From the NCBI RefSeq assembly GCF_016900655.1, contig NZ_JACJKH010000008.1, forward strand, positions 1 to 64,000: DNA of 64,000 nucleotides, given 5' to 3'. The number at the start of each line of letters is the position of its first letter. Positions within the stretch are counted from its first letter, which is position 1. Origin of the DNA: Drancourtella massiliensis. Its GTDB lineage: Bacteria; Bacillota; Clostridia; Lachnospirales; Lachnospiraceae. The translations under genes were made by a program, and so were the position numbers. A model generated the notes under the pieces. It ran no database searches, was not told the origin of the DNA, and saw nothing but the letters and a program-made list of their open reading frames with translations. Positions 16,397 through 24,053 of the stretch are shown piece by piece.

Positions 16397-17018
16397 AAAT
16401 TATCTCGCAGCCGGAAAAGAGTACATCCGGCATCATCTGCCGCAGCAGGCACTCGTTAGTGCCGTTCTGTTTGGCGCGGCTCCCCTGATTGCCGGAGTCG
16501 AGAATTTAAGTCAGGTGGAGACAGCACAGCTTCTGGATTTTTATGCCGTACTGCCCGGCATGATTCTTTTGATTCCGATTTTCCTTCCGGAACAGAATCC
16601 GGACATCCGGGATCTGATCCGGTCAAAATATACTTCCATGGGAAGCATTTATCTGATCCGGATTCTACTAAGCGCTCTTGTGATGGTGCTTCTGACCACG
16701 GCTTTTGTGTGGATGCTGAAACAGGGCGGATGCAGTTTTCCAGCAGGGAAATTCCTTCCGGCAGCACTTTCCGGAATGATTTTCCTGGGAGGACTGGGGG
16801 CCGCGGCTTACGCTCTGAGCGGAAATCCGGTCATCGGTTATATGGCATCTCTTGCATATTATCTGTTCGCTTTCGGGACCGGAGAAAAATATCTGGGCAA
16901 CTGGTTTTTGTTTTCCTTGTCGGCGGGAGGCTATACAGAAAAAAGGTATCTGGCTGTGACCGGCCTTATATGCCTCCTGATGGCAGTGTGGGTAAGTATT
17001 CATAAAGAACGATCCTGA
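16368..17018 (+). CDS. Six-helix membrane protein, ABC-2 permease-like, with a rearranged 5' end
   Basis: 216 residues with about six hydrophobic helices (~29-45, 56-75, 94-118, 126-150, 152-170, 190-210) separated by short charged loops, as in ABC-2-type permease subunits; the family is not certain. The first ~8 codons (MMNRESGC) are the response-regulator remnant read in a second frame. The native protein probably began near FKNYLAAGKEY and lost its own start and ribosome site. No Shine-Dalgarno precedes ATG 16368 or 16371, so expression would depend on coupling to the 16-codon remnant. It may be a dying gene. Confidence 0.6.
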   Translation: MMNRESGCFKNYLAAGKEYIRHHLPQQALVSAVLFGAAPLIAGVENLSQVETAQLLDFYAVLPGMILLIPIFLPEQNPDIRDLIRSKYTSMGSIYLIRILLSALVMVLLTTAFVWMLKQGGCSFPAGKFLPAALSGMIFLGGLGAAAYALSGNPVIGYMASLAYYLFAFGTGEKYLGNWFLFSLSAGGYTEKRYLAVTGLICLLMAVWVSIHKERS

Positions 17019-17029
17019 AAAAGAAGCAC

Positions 17030-17057
17030 TTGCCTTTTCTGGAAATCGGAGTAAGAT
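17030..17057 (+). promoter_or_regulatory. Possible promoter of the DUF3784-like gene
   Basis: TTGCCT (17030-17035), 16-nt spacer, TAAGAT (17052-17057), about 30 nt before the gene start. Moderate match. Confidence 0.45.
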
Positions 17058-17087
17058 AATAGAAGACCGATGCAAAGGAGAAGGATA

Positions 17088-17432
17088 ATGGAACGAGTGA
17101 TTGTAATTGCAGTGTTTATCTGCATGATGATGACGGCGCTTCTGATTGCCCACGCAGTGGTCTTTACTGTTCTGGGTGAAAAATGCGTCTGGCTGATTAA
17201 AAGTTACCGGGATCTTCCAAAGGAGAAACAGAATCTCTATGATCCGGGCCTTGTTGTAAACGGGGCAAGAAACGGACTTGTGTTGTGGGCACTGTGGTTT
17301 GTGCTCGGAGCCGTGCTTTCCTATGTGCTGACACCGTTTCTTGTAGTGGTATTTCTCGGCGTATGGCTGGCGGCTTTCTTTTCCGGCAGAAGCTTTAAGG
17401 AAAAAAAGTACGAAAAATATAAAAGGTCTTGA
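17088..17432 (+). CDS. Small membrane protein, DUF3784-like
   Basis: 114 residues: a first transmembrane helix (~4-26), a cytosolic or external loop with KSYRDLPKEKQNLYDPGLV, then two helices (~62-82, 85-103) and a basic C-terminus. The loop motif (a short 'Y-x-x-[LM]-P-x-E-E/K ... YD' pattern) and the three-helix layout fit the DUF3784 family, whose function is unknown. ATG 17088 was chosen because AAAGGAG lies 8 nt upstream. A promoter for the next unit overlaps its stop codon. Confidence 0.6.
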   Translation: MERVIVIAVFICMMMTALLIAHAVVFTVLGEKCVWLIKSYRDLPKEKQNLYDPGLVVNGARNGLVLWALWFVLGAVLSYVLTPFLVVVFLGVWLAAFFSGRSFKEKKYEKYKRS

Positions 17433-17457
17433 CAGAGCACTCCTTTCGATCTAGAAT
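17429..17457 (+). promoter_or_regulatory. Promoter of the aspS leader and operon
   Basis: -35 TTGACA (17429-17434), 17-nt spacer, -10 TAGAAT (17452-17457). The -35 overlaps the stop codon of the preceding gene. The predicted start site is near 17464, just before the leader-peptide ribosome site. Confidence 0.8.
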
Positions 17458-17485
17458 GAAGAAAATCGAAAGGAGCTGCTTTTTT
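17440..17485 (+). terminator. Terminator of the preceding gene, overlapping the aspS leader promoter
   Basis: CTCCTTTCGAT (17440-17450) pairs with ATCGAAAGGAG (17465-17475), followed by a T6 run (17480-17485). Its 3' arm contains AAAGGAG, the ribosome site of the leader peptide. Transcripts starting near 17464 lack the 5' arm and so escape it. Confidence 0.7.
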
Positions 17486-17487
17486 GT

Positions 17488-17544
17488 ATGAGCCCGGTAT
17501 TAATGAATCAGTTTGTAAGCATGAACAGGGACGACGATAGGTAG
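17488..17544 (+). CDS. Leader peptide of the aspS attenuator
   Basis: 18 codons: MSPVLMNQFVSMNRDDDR, stop TAG at 17542-17544. Three consecutive Asp codons (GAC GAC GAT, 17530-17538) sit just before the stop, and two Asn codons occur earlier. A ribosome site AAAGGAG (17469-17475) lies 12 nt upstream. Position, Asp content and the mutually exclusive hairpins beginning at its stop codon are what a ribosome-sensing leader upstream of an aspartyl-tRNA synthetase gene should look like. The peptide itself probably has no function after synthesis. Confidence 0.7.
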   Translation: MSPVLMNQFVSMNRDDDR

Positions 17545-17661
17545 CGCTTGTATTGTGAGAGAGTTCACAGGTACAAGCGCTTCTTGTGTTGTACCTGTGT
17601 GGAAGAAATAGAAACAGAATCACACAGGATGAGGAGAAATCTTGTGTGGTTCTGTTTTTTT
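17543..17661 (+). promoter_or_regulatory. Five-segment transcription attenuator of aspS
   Basis: Segments: A 17543-17552, B 17566-17581, C 17589-17601, D 17615-17630, E 17639-17654. A pairs with the end of B (10 bp, plus an inner TGTGA/TCACA stem). B pairs with C (11 bp, 17566-17576 with 17589-17599). C pairs with D (8 bp, CCTGTGTG with CACACAGG). D pairs with E (16 bp with two G-U) and is followed by T7: a strong terminator. A:B frees C to block the terminator; B:C lets it form. A starts at the leader stop codon, so a ribosome at that stop covers it while one stalled at the first Asp codon barely reaches it. Confidence 0.75.
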
Positions 17662-17726
17662 GTTACCGAAAAGCCAAAGGTACAGCCAACAGCTCTTTTT
17701 ATTCTGGCAGGAAAGGTTGTGATCGA

Positions 17727-17810
17727 ATGGGACATAAAGACGATGCCCACATGGATGAGGATCCGGATGGAAAAGGAGAAAATAACGATCAGAAATTCAT
17801 GAAAGGGTAA
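17727..17810 (+). CDS. Possible 27-residue Asp-rich peptide before aspS
   Basis: ATG 17727 follows AGGAAAGG by 10 nt and reads 27 codons ending just before aspS (11 nt). Six Asp and two Asn codons are present (MGHKDDAHMDEDPDGKG and on). It lies beyond the attenuator terminator. It could be a small protein, a second Asp-sensing leader coupled to aspS translation, or chance. The composition is unusual, but there is no family recognition. Confidence 0.35.
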   Translation: MGHKDDAHMDEDPDGKGENNDQKFMKG

Positions 17811-17821
17811 GGAAAAGAAAG

Positions 17822-19153
17822 ATGGAAGAAATCAGATATATCGGAGGAAACGTAAAAAATCAGCAGGAGGAACTCAGCCTTCTGGAGCATGCAGGGGAGA
17901 TTGTGGAGATACACGGAAGCATTTACAAAATCCGGAAGATGAGAGGGTTTGCATTTGTGCTGCTGCGGACGGCAAAACACGTGATTCAGTGTGTTTATTC
18001 CGAAGAAAAGGCATCCTTTTCGCTGGAGGAACTGGAAGAGGAAAGCTGCGTGATCTTCCAGGCGGAAGTGGTGAAGGAAGAGCGGTCACGGACCGGTGTG
18101 GAGCTGCATCTGATCGGGATGGAAGTACTCTCAAGGCCGTATGAAAAAAGCCCGGTGGTCATCAATCAAAAGCAGGTGGACACATCCATCGCCACGCTGC
18201 TTGACTATCGTCCGGTGACACTTCGCAATGAAAAGGAACGTGCCATTTTCCGGATTCAGAACGGCATTACCAACGCGGTACGCAGATTTTTGCAAGGAGA
18301 GGGATTTACGGAGATTCATACACCGAAGATCGGATCCGCAGGAGCCGAAGGCGGAGCCAATATTTTCCGGCTGGACTATTTTGGAAAGGAAGCGTATCTG
18401 GCACAGAGCCCGCAGTTTTATAAGCAGATGATGGTAGGCGTCTACGAGAGAGTCTTCGAGATCGCGCCGGTATTCCGGGCGGAGAAACATGACACCTCCA
18501 GACATTTAAACGAGTATATAAGCGTGGACTTTGAGATGGGATATGTGACGGGAGTGGAAGAGCTGATGGAGATGGAGGCTGCAATGCTGAAATTCGTATT
18601 CACTTCTCTGAAAGAAGAGTGCAAAGAAGAGCTTGCCCTCCTTCAGGTGGAGATTCCGGAATGGAAAGAAATCCCGGCGATTCCATTTGCCAAAGCAAAA
18701 GAGATTGTGGCCAAGATTCGGAAAAGACCGGTGGAGGAGCCGGAAGACCTGGAACCGGAAGAAGAAAAGCTGCTTTCCGAATGGATTCTAAAAGAGACCG
18801 GAAGCGAGCTTGTCTTTGTAACCGAATATCCGGAGAAAAAGCGTCCATTTTATGCTATGGACAGCGAGACAAATCCGAATGTGACAAAAAGTTTCGACCT
18901 TCTTTACAAAGGTCTGGAAGTCACGACAGGAGGGCTTCGGATTCACAATTACGAAGAACAGGTGGCGAAGATGAAACGAAGAGGTATGCATCCGGAAGTG
19001 TTTGAAAGCTATCTCATGGCACATAAGTGCGGACTGCCGCCGCACGGAGGCCTGGGACTTGGACTGGAACGATTTACAAGCAGGCTGCTTGGCTTTGAAA
19101 ATGTGCGCCGGGCATCCCTGTTTCCAAGAGACATCCACCGGCTGGTGCCGTAG
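17822..19153 (+). CDS. aspS: Aspartyl-tRNA synthetase, archaeal/eukaryal type (likely non-discriminating)
   Basis: 443 residues. N-terminal OB anticodon-binding domain (~20-110), then the class IIb catalytic core: TEIHTPKIG, AQSPQFYKQMM, motif 2 FRAEKHDTSRHLNEY, and motif 3 GLGLGLERFTSRLLG. It lacks the ~120-residue GAD insertion of normal bacterial AspRS and ends right after motif 3, as in the archaeal AspRS group. Such enzymes in Clostridia usually charge both tRNA-Asp and tRNA-Asn, with GatCAB converting the latter; no gat genes are adjacent here. Expression appears controlled by the Asp-codon attenuator upstream. A strong terminator follows. Confidence 0.93.
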   Translation: MEEIRYIGGNVKNQQEELSLLEHAGEIVEIHGSIYKIRKMRGFAFVLLRTAKHVIQCVYSEEKASFSLEELEEESCVIFQAEVVKEERSRTGVELHLIGMEVLSRPYEKSPVVINQKQVDTSIATLLDYRPVTLRNEKERAIFRIQNGITNAVRRFLQGEGFTEIHTPKIGSAGAEGGANIFRLDYFGKEAYLAQSPQFYKQMMVGVYERVFEIAPVFRAEKHDTSRHLNEYISVDFEMGYVTGVEELMEMEAAMLKFVFTSLKEECKEELALLQVEIPEWKEIPAIPFAKAKEIVAKIRKRPVEEPEDLEPEEEKLLSEWILKETGSELVFVTEYPEKKRPFYAMDSETNPNVTKSFDLLYKGLEVTTGGLRIHNYEEQVAKMKRRGMHPEVFESYLMAHKCGLPPHGGLGLGLERFTSRLLGFENVRRASLFPRDIHRLVP

Positions 19154-19159
19154 GAAAGT

Positions 19160-19203
19160 AAAGCGAAGGCTGTGCGGAACGACATCCGCACAGCCTTCGC
19201 TTT
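19160..19203 (+). terminator. Terminator between aspS and the DUF4299 pseudogene (both strands)
   Basis: 18-bp perfect stem (19160-19177 with 19186-19203), 8-nt loop, only T3 on the plus side. It overlaps the stop codon of the minus-strand gene, so it may serve converging transcripts. Confidence 0.8.
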
Positions 19204-19824
19204 AGTCTACCGGAGATTCCCAGGTTTCCAGAATGGCATCCAGTTTCTCCTGGCTCAGTGAAATGATCCGGTGGTTTGCGTCAAAATAAGTTTTTTCAGA
19301 AACCGCGTTCATGAAGTCTTCGTAACAGACAGTACGCTGATCCTTCAGCATGAGATACCAGTCCTCAATCCCCTTGATCTGATCAAGAATAATATAAGGT
19401 TCTGTCGGCAGGACGGTCGGAAGATCTGCTTCAGATCCTCCAGAGCGCCCATGGATGCGTTCGCATCATTCTGCATCAATGTATCGATGTCACGTAGAGT
19501 TTGTGTCTGGCCTTCCAGAATAAACTGTTTTGTTTTCAGTGTGGTGCAAAGAAGCTTGACCACTTCATAGAAACGGCGGATTTCCGCTTTGCTGGTAGGA
19601 AGGCTGAGCTTCAGGGAAATTGCATTTTCGTTTACGGAAAGCTCCATCCCTCTCGCAAGTGTTTCCGGGTCATACAGAAGGGTACAGTTCCCGGTTTCAC
19701 GCTCTATGAGCCGGAAATTTTCATCGGCGGTCCCATAAGACAAGCCGGACAGACGGATCACATCCTCCAGGGTCAACGGTTTTCTGAAAATAGATTTTTG
19801 ACGGATCTCTACAGTTACGGACAT
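19202..19824 (-). pseudogene. DUF4299 family protein gene with a frameshift
   Basis: Starting at 19824 (SD-like AGGGGTG on the minus strand), the frame reads MSVTVEIRQKSIFRKPLTLE, GLSYGTADENFRLIERETGN and on to ALEDLKQIF at about 19415. It then leaves the family pattern and stops at 19345. In the next frame the protein resumes at once: TVLPTEPYIILDQIKGIEDW, ending ETWESPVD at the stop 19202-19204. A one-base change near 19408-19420 (minus-strand ATCTTCCGACCG) explains this. Joined, it is about 207 residues of helical DUF4299, function unknown. It may be a true mutation, a sequencing error, or less likely programmed frameshifting. Confidence 0.75.
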
Positions 19825-19891
19825 AGGATCACCCCTGATTTCATTACACAATAAGGAAAGAAAGAGAACAATCGCAAAGCATTTCCCTGGC

Positions 19892-20171
19892 AGAACTGTA
19901 GTTCCGAGCGGTTTAGTACGGTTAGCTGATCGATTTTTGCTGTAAGAACCGTAGACACGGGCGATATAGTACGGTTGCCGGATCAAATTTCGCTGTAAGA
20001 ACCGTAGACACGAGCGATATAGTACGGTTAGCTAGCCAGTTTTCGTTAAGAGAACCGTAGTTACATACGATTTACTACGGTTACCAGCTCGATTTTCGTT
20101 GTAAGCACCGTAGTCACCCACATTTTACTACGGTTCTAAAAGAGAGTTTCCTTGACAGAACCGTAGTTTTA
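19892..20171. repeat. Tandem dyad array with an exact 53-bp period (five units and a half)
   Basis: Units start at 19892, 19945, 19998, 20051, 20104 and 20157, each exactly 53 bp apart. Every full unit has AG + AACCGTA at positions 3-9 and TACGGTT at 26-32 (one changed base in units 1 and 5), an inverted repeat around a 16-nt loop. In unit 4 the arms extend to 9 bp (AACCGTAGT/ACTACGGTT). The last ~21 bp of each unit are weakly conserved (a TTTCG(C/T)T core). Unit 6 has only the first half. It fills the gap between the divergent DUF4299 and clpB genes. Confidence 0.9.
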
Positions 20172-20272
20172 TCGCACAGGCGGATAACTGGCGATGATCT
20201 TCTAAGTCAGGTAAGAACTAGATAGTGAAAGAGCAGGAAATATAGAAAATTGAAACGAGAAAATTCAGAAAA

Positions 20273-20315
20273 TTAGCACTCAAGTGTTGACAGTGCTAAT
20301 AAAAAATGCTATTGT
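20273..20315 (+). promoter_or_regulatory. CIRCE operator and promoter of clpB
   Basis: TTAGCACTC (20273-20281), 9 nt, CAGTGCTAA (20291-20299): CIRCE with one mismatch. The -35 TTGACA (20287-20292) lies inside it, followed by a 17-nt spacer and -10 TATTGT (20310-20315). HrcA bound here would block the polymerase directly. Confidence 0.88.
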
Positions 20316-20389
20316 TATATCGTCGATAGAACAGACAAACAGAAACTGGAAATAGATTAAGAGAATTATTCGTAAGGAGGAAGAAAGGT

Positions 20390-23008
20390 ATGAATATTAA
20401 CAAATTCACACAAAATTCTATGCTTGCGGTACAGGGATGCGAGAAGATCGCAGATGATTACGGAAATCAGGAGATCGAGCAGGAGCATCTGCTTTATTCC
20501 CTGCTGGCACAGGATGGGAGCCTGATTCTGAAGCTGATGGAAAAGCTCGGGATTCAGAAAGAACTGCTGATTGAGCGTGTAGAGCAGGCGCTCAGGAAGC
20601 GTCCGAAGGTACAGGGCGGACAGCTCTATATCGGTCAGAATCTGAACAAGGTGCTGATCCATGCGGAGGATGAGGCAAAGCAGATGGGGGACGAATATGT
20701 TTCAGTAGAGCATATTTTCCTGGCACTTCTGAAGTACGCAAACCGTGAGGTAAAAGAGATTTTTAAAGAGTTCAGCATCAATCGGGAGAATTTCCTGCGG
20801 GTGCTTTCCGAAGTCAGAGGAAACCAGAGAGTAACAAGTGACAATCCGGAAGCGACCTATGATACGCTGAACAAATACGGGTATGATCTGGTGGAACGAG
20901 CCAGAGAGCAGAAACTGGATCCGGTCATCGGACGTGACGCCGAGATCCGGAATGTAGTCCGGATTCTTTCCCGTAAAACGAAGAATAACCCGGTGCTCAT
21001 CGGTGAGCCGGGTGTCGGAAAGACCGCAGTTGTCGAAGGGCTGGCACAGCGGATCGTCCGGGGCGATGTTCCGGAAGGACTGAAAAATAAGCAGCTGTTT
21101 GCACTGGATATGGGTGCGCTGGTAGCAGGAGCAAAATACAGAGGTGAATTTGAGGAACGTTTAAAAGCGGTTCTCGAGGAAGTCAAAAACAGCGACGGAG
21201 AGATCATTCTCTTCATCGATGAGCTGCACACGATCGTGGGAGCAGGAAAGACGGAAGGCTCCATGGATGCCGGCAATATGTTAAAGCCGATGCTGGCAAG
21301 AGGCGAGCTTCACTGTATCGGAGCCACCACGTTGGATGAATATCGGGAGTACATTGAAAAAGACGCTGCTCTGGAGCGGCGGTTCCAGCCGGTAATGGTA
21401 GATGAGCCGACAGTGGAGGATGCCATTTCCATTCTTCGTGGACTGAAAGAGCGGTATGAAGTCTTCCATGGTGTAAAGATTACAGACAGTGCCCTGGTAG
21501 CGGCGGCAACCTTGTCAAACCGTTACATCTCCGACCGTTTCCTGCCGGACAAGGCGATCGACCTGGTGGATGAGGCATGTGCATTGATCAAGACGGAGCT
21601 GGATTCCATGCCGACCGAGCTTGACGAGCTTAGAAGAAGGACGATGCAGCTGGAGATCGAGGAAGCAGCTCTTAAGAAAGAAGACGACCGGTTAAGTCAG
21701 GAGCGTCTTGTAAAACTGCAGCAGGAGCTGGCGGAAAACAGAGAAGAATTTGCCAAACAGAAAGCCCAGTGGGATAATGAAAAATCATCTCTGGAGCGGG
21801 TACACCGTCTCCGTGAAGAGATTGAAAGTGTCAACCAGGAGATTCAGAAAGCACAGAGCAGCTACGATCTGGAGAAGGCGGCAGAGCTTCAGTACGGCCG
21901 TCTCCCGCAGCTGAAAAAACAGCTGGAGGAAGAAGAAGCAAAGGTCAAAGATGAAGACATGTCCCTGGTACACGAAAGTGTGACAGAAGAAGAAATTGCG
22001 AAGATTGTTTCCAGATGGACCGGAATTCCGGTAGCCAAGTTAAATGAAAGTGAGCGGAGCAAGACTCTTCACCTGGATGAGCAGCTTCATAAACGGGTGA
22101 TCGGACAGGACGAAGGTGTTACCAAAGTGACAGAAGCTATCATCCGTTCCAAAGCGGGTATCAAAGACCCGACAAAGCCGATCGGATCCTTCCTGTTCCT
22201 TGGACCTACCGGAGTCGGAAAGACGGAGCTTGCCAAGGCACTGGCGGAAAGCCTGTTTGACGATGAAAAGAACATGGTTCGTATTGATATGAGTGAGTAT
22301 ATGGAGAAATATTCCGTGTCCCGACTGATCGGAGCACCTCCGGGATATGTCGGATATGACGAAGGCGGACAGCTCACAGAGGCAGTCCGGAGAAAACCGT
22401 ATTCGGTTGTCCTATTTGATGAGGTGGAAAAGGCACATCCGGATGTATTCAACGTCCTCCTGCAGGTACTGGATGACGGGCGGATCACGGACTCTCAGGG
22501 ACGGACGGTAGACTTTAAGAATACCATCCTGATCATGACATCCAATATCGGTTCTGCCCACCTGCTGGAAGGAATCGATGAGAACGGAAACATCCGCCCG
22601 GAAAATGAAGAGCTTGTTATGAACGAACTGAAAGCGCATTTCCGTCCGGAATTTCTGAACCGTCTGGATGAGATCATCATGTTCCGTCCGCTGACGAAAG
22701 AAAACATTACCGGAATTGTTGATCTGCTTGTCAAAGATGTCAATAAACGTCTGGCAGACCGGGATCTGCACATTGAACTGACAAAGGATGCCAAGAAGCA
22801 CATTGTCGAGGGCGGCTACGATCCGATGTACGGCGCAAGACCGCTGAAACGGTATCTGCAGAAATATGTGGAAACCCTTGCAGCCAAGCTGATCCTGGAA
22901 GGAAATGTCGGATCCGGCGATACGATCATTATCGATGAAAAGGACGGAGAACTGACAGCAGGTACCGGAGGACGGGTACCGATGGAATATCAGGAAAACG
23001 ACAACTAA
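20390..23008 (+). CDS. clpB: ATP-dependent disaggregase ClpB (Hsp100)
   Basis: 872 residues. Clp-N repeats (~5-145), first AAA+ domain (Walker A GEPGVGKT at ~207, Walker [10 protein letters not shown]), the long coiled-coil M domain (~410-530) that marks ClpB rather than ClpA/C, second AAA+ domain ([19 protein letters not shown]) and C-terminal D2-small. It pulls proteins out of aggregates together with DnaK. ATG 20390 follows AAGGAGG. It is controlled by the CIRCE promoter at 20273, in the same HrcA regulon as htpG. No ClpP-binding IGF/LGF loop was noted. Confidence 0.96.
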   Translation: MNINKFTQNSMLAVQGCEKIADDYGNQEIEQEHLLYSLLAQDGSLILKLMEKLGIQKELLIERVEQALRKRPKVQGGQLYIGQNLNKVLIHAEDEAKQMGDEYVSVEHIFLALLKYANREVKEIFKEFSINRENFLRVLSEVRGNQRVTSDNPEATYDTLNKYGYDLVERAREQKLDPVIGRDAEIRNVVRILSRKTKNNPVLIGEPGVGKTAVVEGLAQRIVRGDVPEGLKNKQLFALDMGALVAGAKYRGEFEERLKAVLEEVKNSDGEIILFIDELHTIVGAGKTEGSMDAGNMLKPMLARGELHCIGATTLDEYREYIEKDAALERRFQPVMVDEPTVEDAISILRGLKERYEVFHGVKITDSALVAAATLSNRYISDRFLPDKAIDLVDEACALIKTELDSMPTELDELRRRTMQLEIEEAALKKEDDRLSQERLVKLQQELAENREEFAKQKAQWDNEKSSLERVHRLREEIESVNQEIQKAQSSYDLEKAAELQYGRLPQLKKQLEEEEAKVKDEDMSLVHESVTEEEIAKIVSRWTGIPVAKLNESERSKTLHLDEQLHKRVIGQDEGVTKVTEAIIRSKAGIKDPTKPIGSFLFLGPTGVGKTELAKALAESLFDDEKNMVRIDMSEYMEKYSVSRLIGAPPGYVGYDEGGQLTEAVRRKPYSVVLFDEVEKAHPDVFNVLLQVLDDGRITDSQGRTVDFKNTILIMTSNIGSAHLLEGIDENGNIRPENEELVMNELKAHFRPEFLNRLDEIIMFRPLTKENITGIVDLLVKDVNKRLADRDLHIELTKDAKKHIVEGGYDPMYGARPLKRYLQKYVETLAAKLILEGNVGSGDTIIIDEKDGELTAGTGGRVPMEYQENDN

Positions 23009-23020
23009 CAGAGAATCAGG

Positions 23021-23052
23021 GGCGGTACTTATAGAGTACCGTCTCTTTTTTT
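23021..23052 (+). terminator. Terminator after clpB
   Basis: CGGTACT (23023-23029) with AGTACCG (23035-23041), extended by G-U and G-C pairs, then a T-run 23046-23052. Confidence 0.88.
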
Positions 23053-23105
23053 GCGCGTTTATAGGAAATATCTATTAGAGCAGCCGGAGCATTTGTGATA
23101 CCTTA

Positions 23106-24017
23106 TTGTTAACACAAAAGAAAGCGAGACAGGATATGATTCGGGATTATGCGTGCAGACCGGAAGCATCGGATCAGGGGATTGCCGGTCTGATCCGGGA
23201 ATACGATCTTCCGGTTCCGGAAATATATAAAAAGAGAGAACAGATGATCAAAGCTGCAGTGCTGGAAAGAGAGAAACGGAAGAAACCATTCTGTACGTTG
23301 CCTTTTGACCATACGCTGGAGGCAGAGAATATGGGCGGGAGCATCCGTTATGGAAATGAGAAAGCAGGACCGAGGGCGGCTGCCCCGGTCTGCAGTTCTT
23401 TGGAGGAACTTTCTTTTCTCTCCCGGATGGATCCGGAAAGCGGCAGAATGGCAGAAACACTGGCGGCGTGCCGAATGCTCAGAGAGCAGGGAGAGGAAGT
23501 GGTATTTCAGATGTCCGGACCTTACACGATCTGGAATACGCTGATTGAACTGAAACAGGTCTTTAAGGCCGTCAGAAAAACACCGGAACAGGTGGAAGCG
23601 CTGTTTCAGAAGCTGGAGGAGGATCTGCTCGGCCTGCTTCTGGAAGTGAAGAAAAACGGTGTACGGATGGTCAGTTACGCAGATTCCGCAGGAGGGCTTT
23701 CTATTCTTGGTCCCCGTATGTTAGAATGGACAACAGACGTGTTTACGGCACCATTTCTGCGAAAAGCAGAGCACATCCTTGGACAGGAGATGGTGATGAT
23801 TCTTTGTCCGAAGACAGCCTGTGCGCTGGAAGACACCGGATCTGCGGTGAGAGAGGAGATTGCCCTGCCGGAAGAGATGACGTATCAGAAAGCCTGCATC
23901 TATGCAGCAGGGAAAGCCCGGTTTCCGGCTCAGATGTGTATCAATGGCGGCGGGAGCGTGCTGAAAAGCAAAACATTACAGGTGATCAGGCTTTGCCGGA
24001 ATGAAATAGAGGAGTAA
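23106..24017 (+). CDS. URO-D/MtaA-fold methyltransferase-like protein, divergent
   Basis: 303 residues, shorter than the ~340 of the family. The region MSGPYTIWNTLIELKQVFKA followed by VRMVSYADSAGGLSILGPRML matches the GPxT and DP/S-x-G-P segments of URO-D-type cobamide methyltransferases. The zinc motif H-x-C of MtaA reads L-x-C (MILCPK), though the late Cys (AQMCINGG) remains, so zinc binding may be lost or altered. I use TTG 23106 because MLTQKKARQ lines up with MLTPKERLK of the paralogue at 24726; ATG 23136 is the alternative, and neither has a good ribosome site. First gene of the corrinoid operon. Confidence 0.65.
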   Translation: MLTQKKARQDMIRDYACRPEASDQGIAGLIREYDLPVPEIYKKREQMIKAAVLEREKRKKPFCTLPFDHTLEAENMGGSIRYGNEKAGPRAAAPVCSSLEELSFLSRMDPESGRMAETLAACRMLREQGEEVVFQMSGPYTIWNTLIELKQVFKAVRKTPEQVEALFQKLEEDLLGLLLEVKKNGVRMVSYADSAGGLSILGPRMLEWTTDVFTAPFLRKAEHILGQEMVMILCPKTACALEDTGSAVREEIALPEEMTYQKACIYAAGKARFPAQMCINGGGSVLKSKTLQVIRLCRNEIEE

Positions 24018-24053
24018 TAGCGAAGACGCCGGGAGGCGAAAAGGAGGAACAAC

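Noticed and set aside
17543-17661. T-box riboswitch upstream of the AspRS gene
   Set aside because: No T-box sequence (AGGGTGGNACCGCG-like) or specifier stem layout is present; the leader is short and has a coding frame, so ribosome-sensing attenuation fits better.
17586-17810. 74-residue frame running through the attenuator terminator
   Set aside because: Its first part reads through hairpin arms and has no SD; only the last 27 codons have a plausible start of their own.
19892-20171. CRISPR array
   Set aside because: Repeats differ from each other, the between-repeat parts are similar instead of unique, and no cas genes are near.
23053-23136. Cobalamin riboswitch before the corrinoid operon
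   Set aside because: The gap after the clpB terminator is too short and lacks a B12-box-like sequence.
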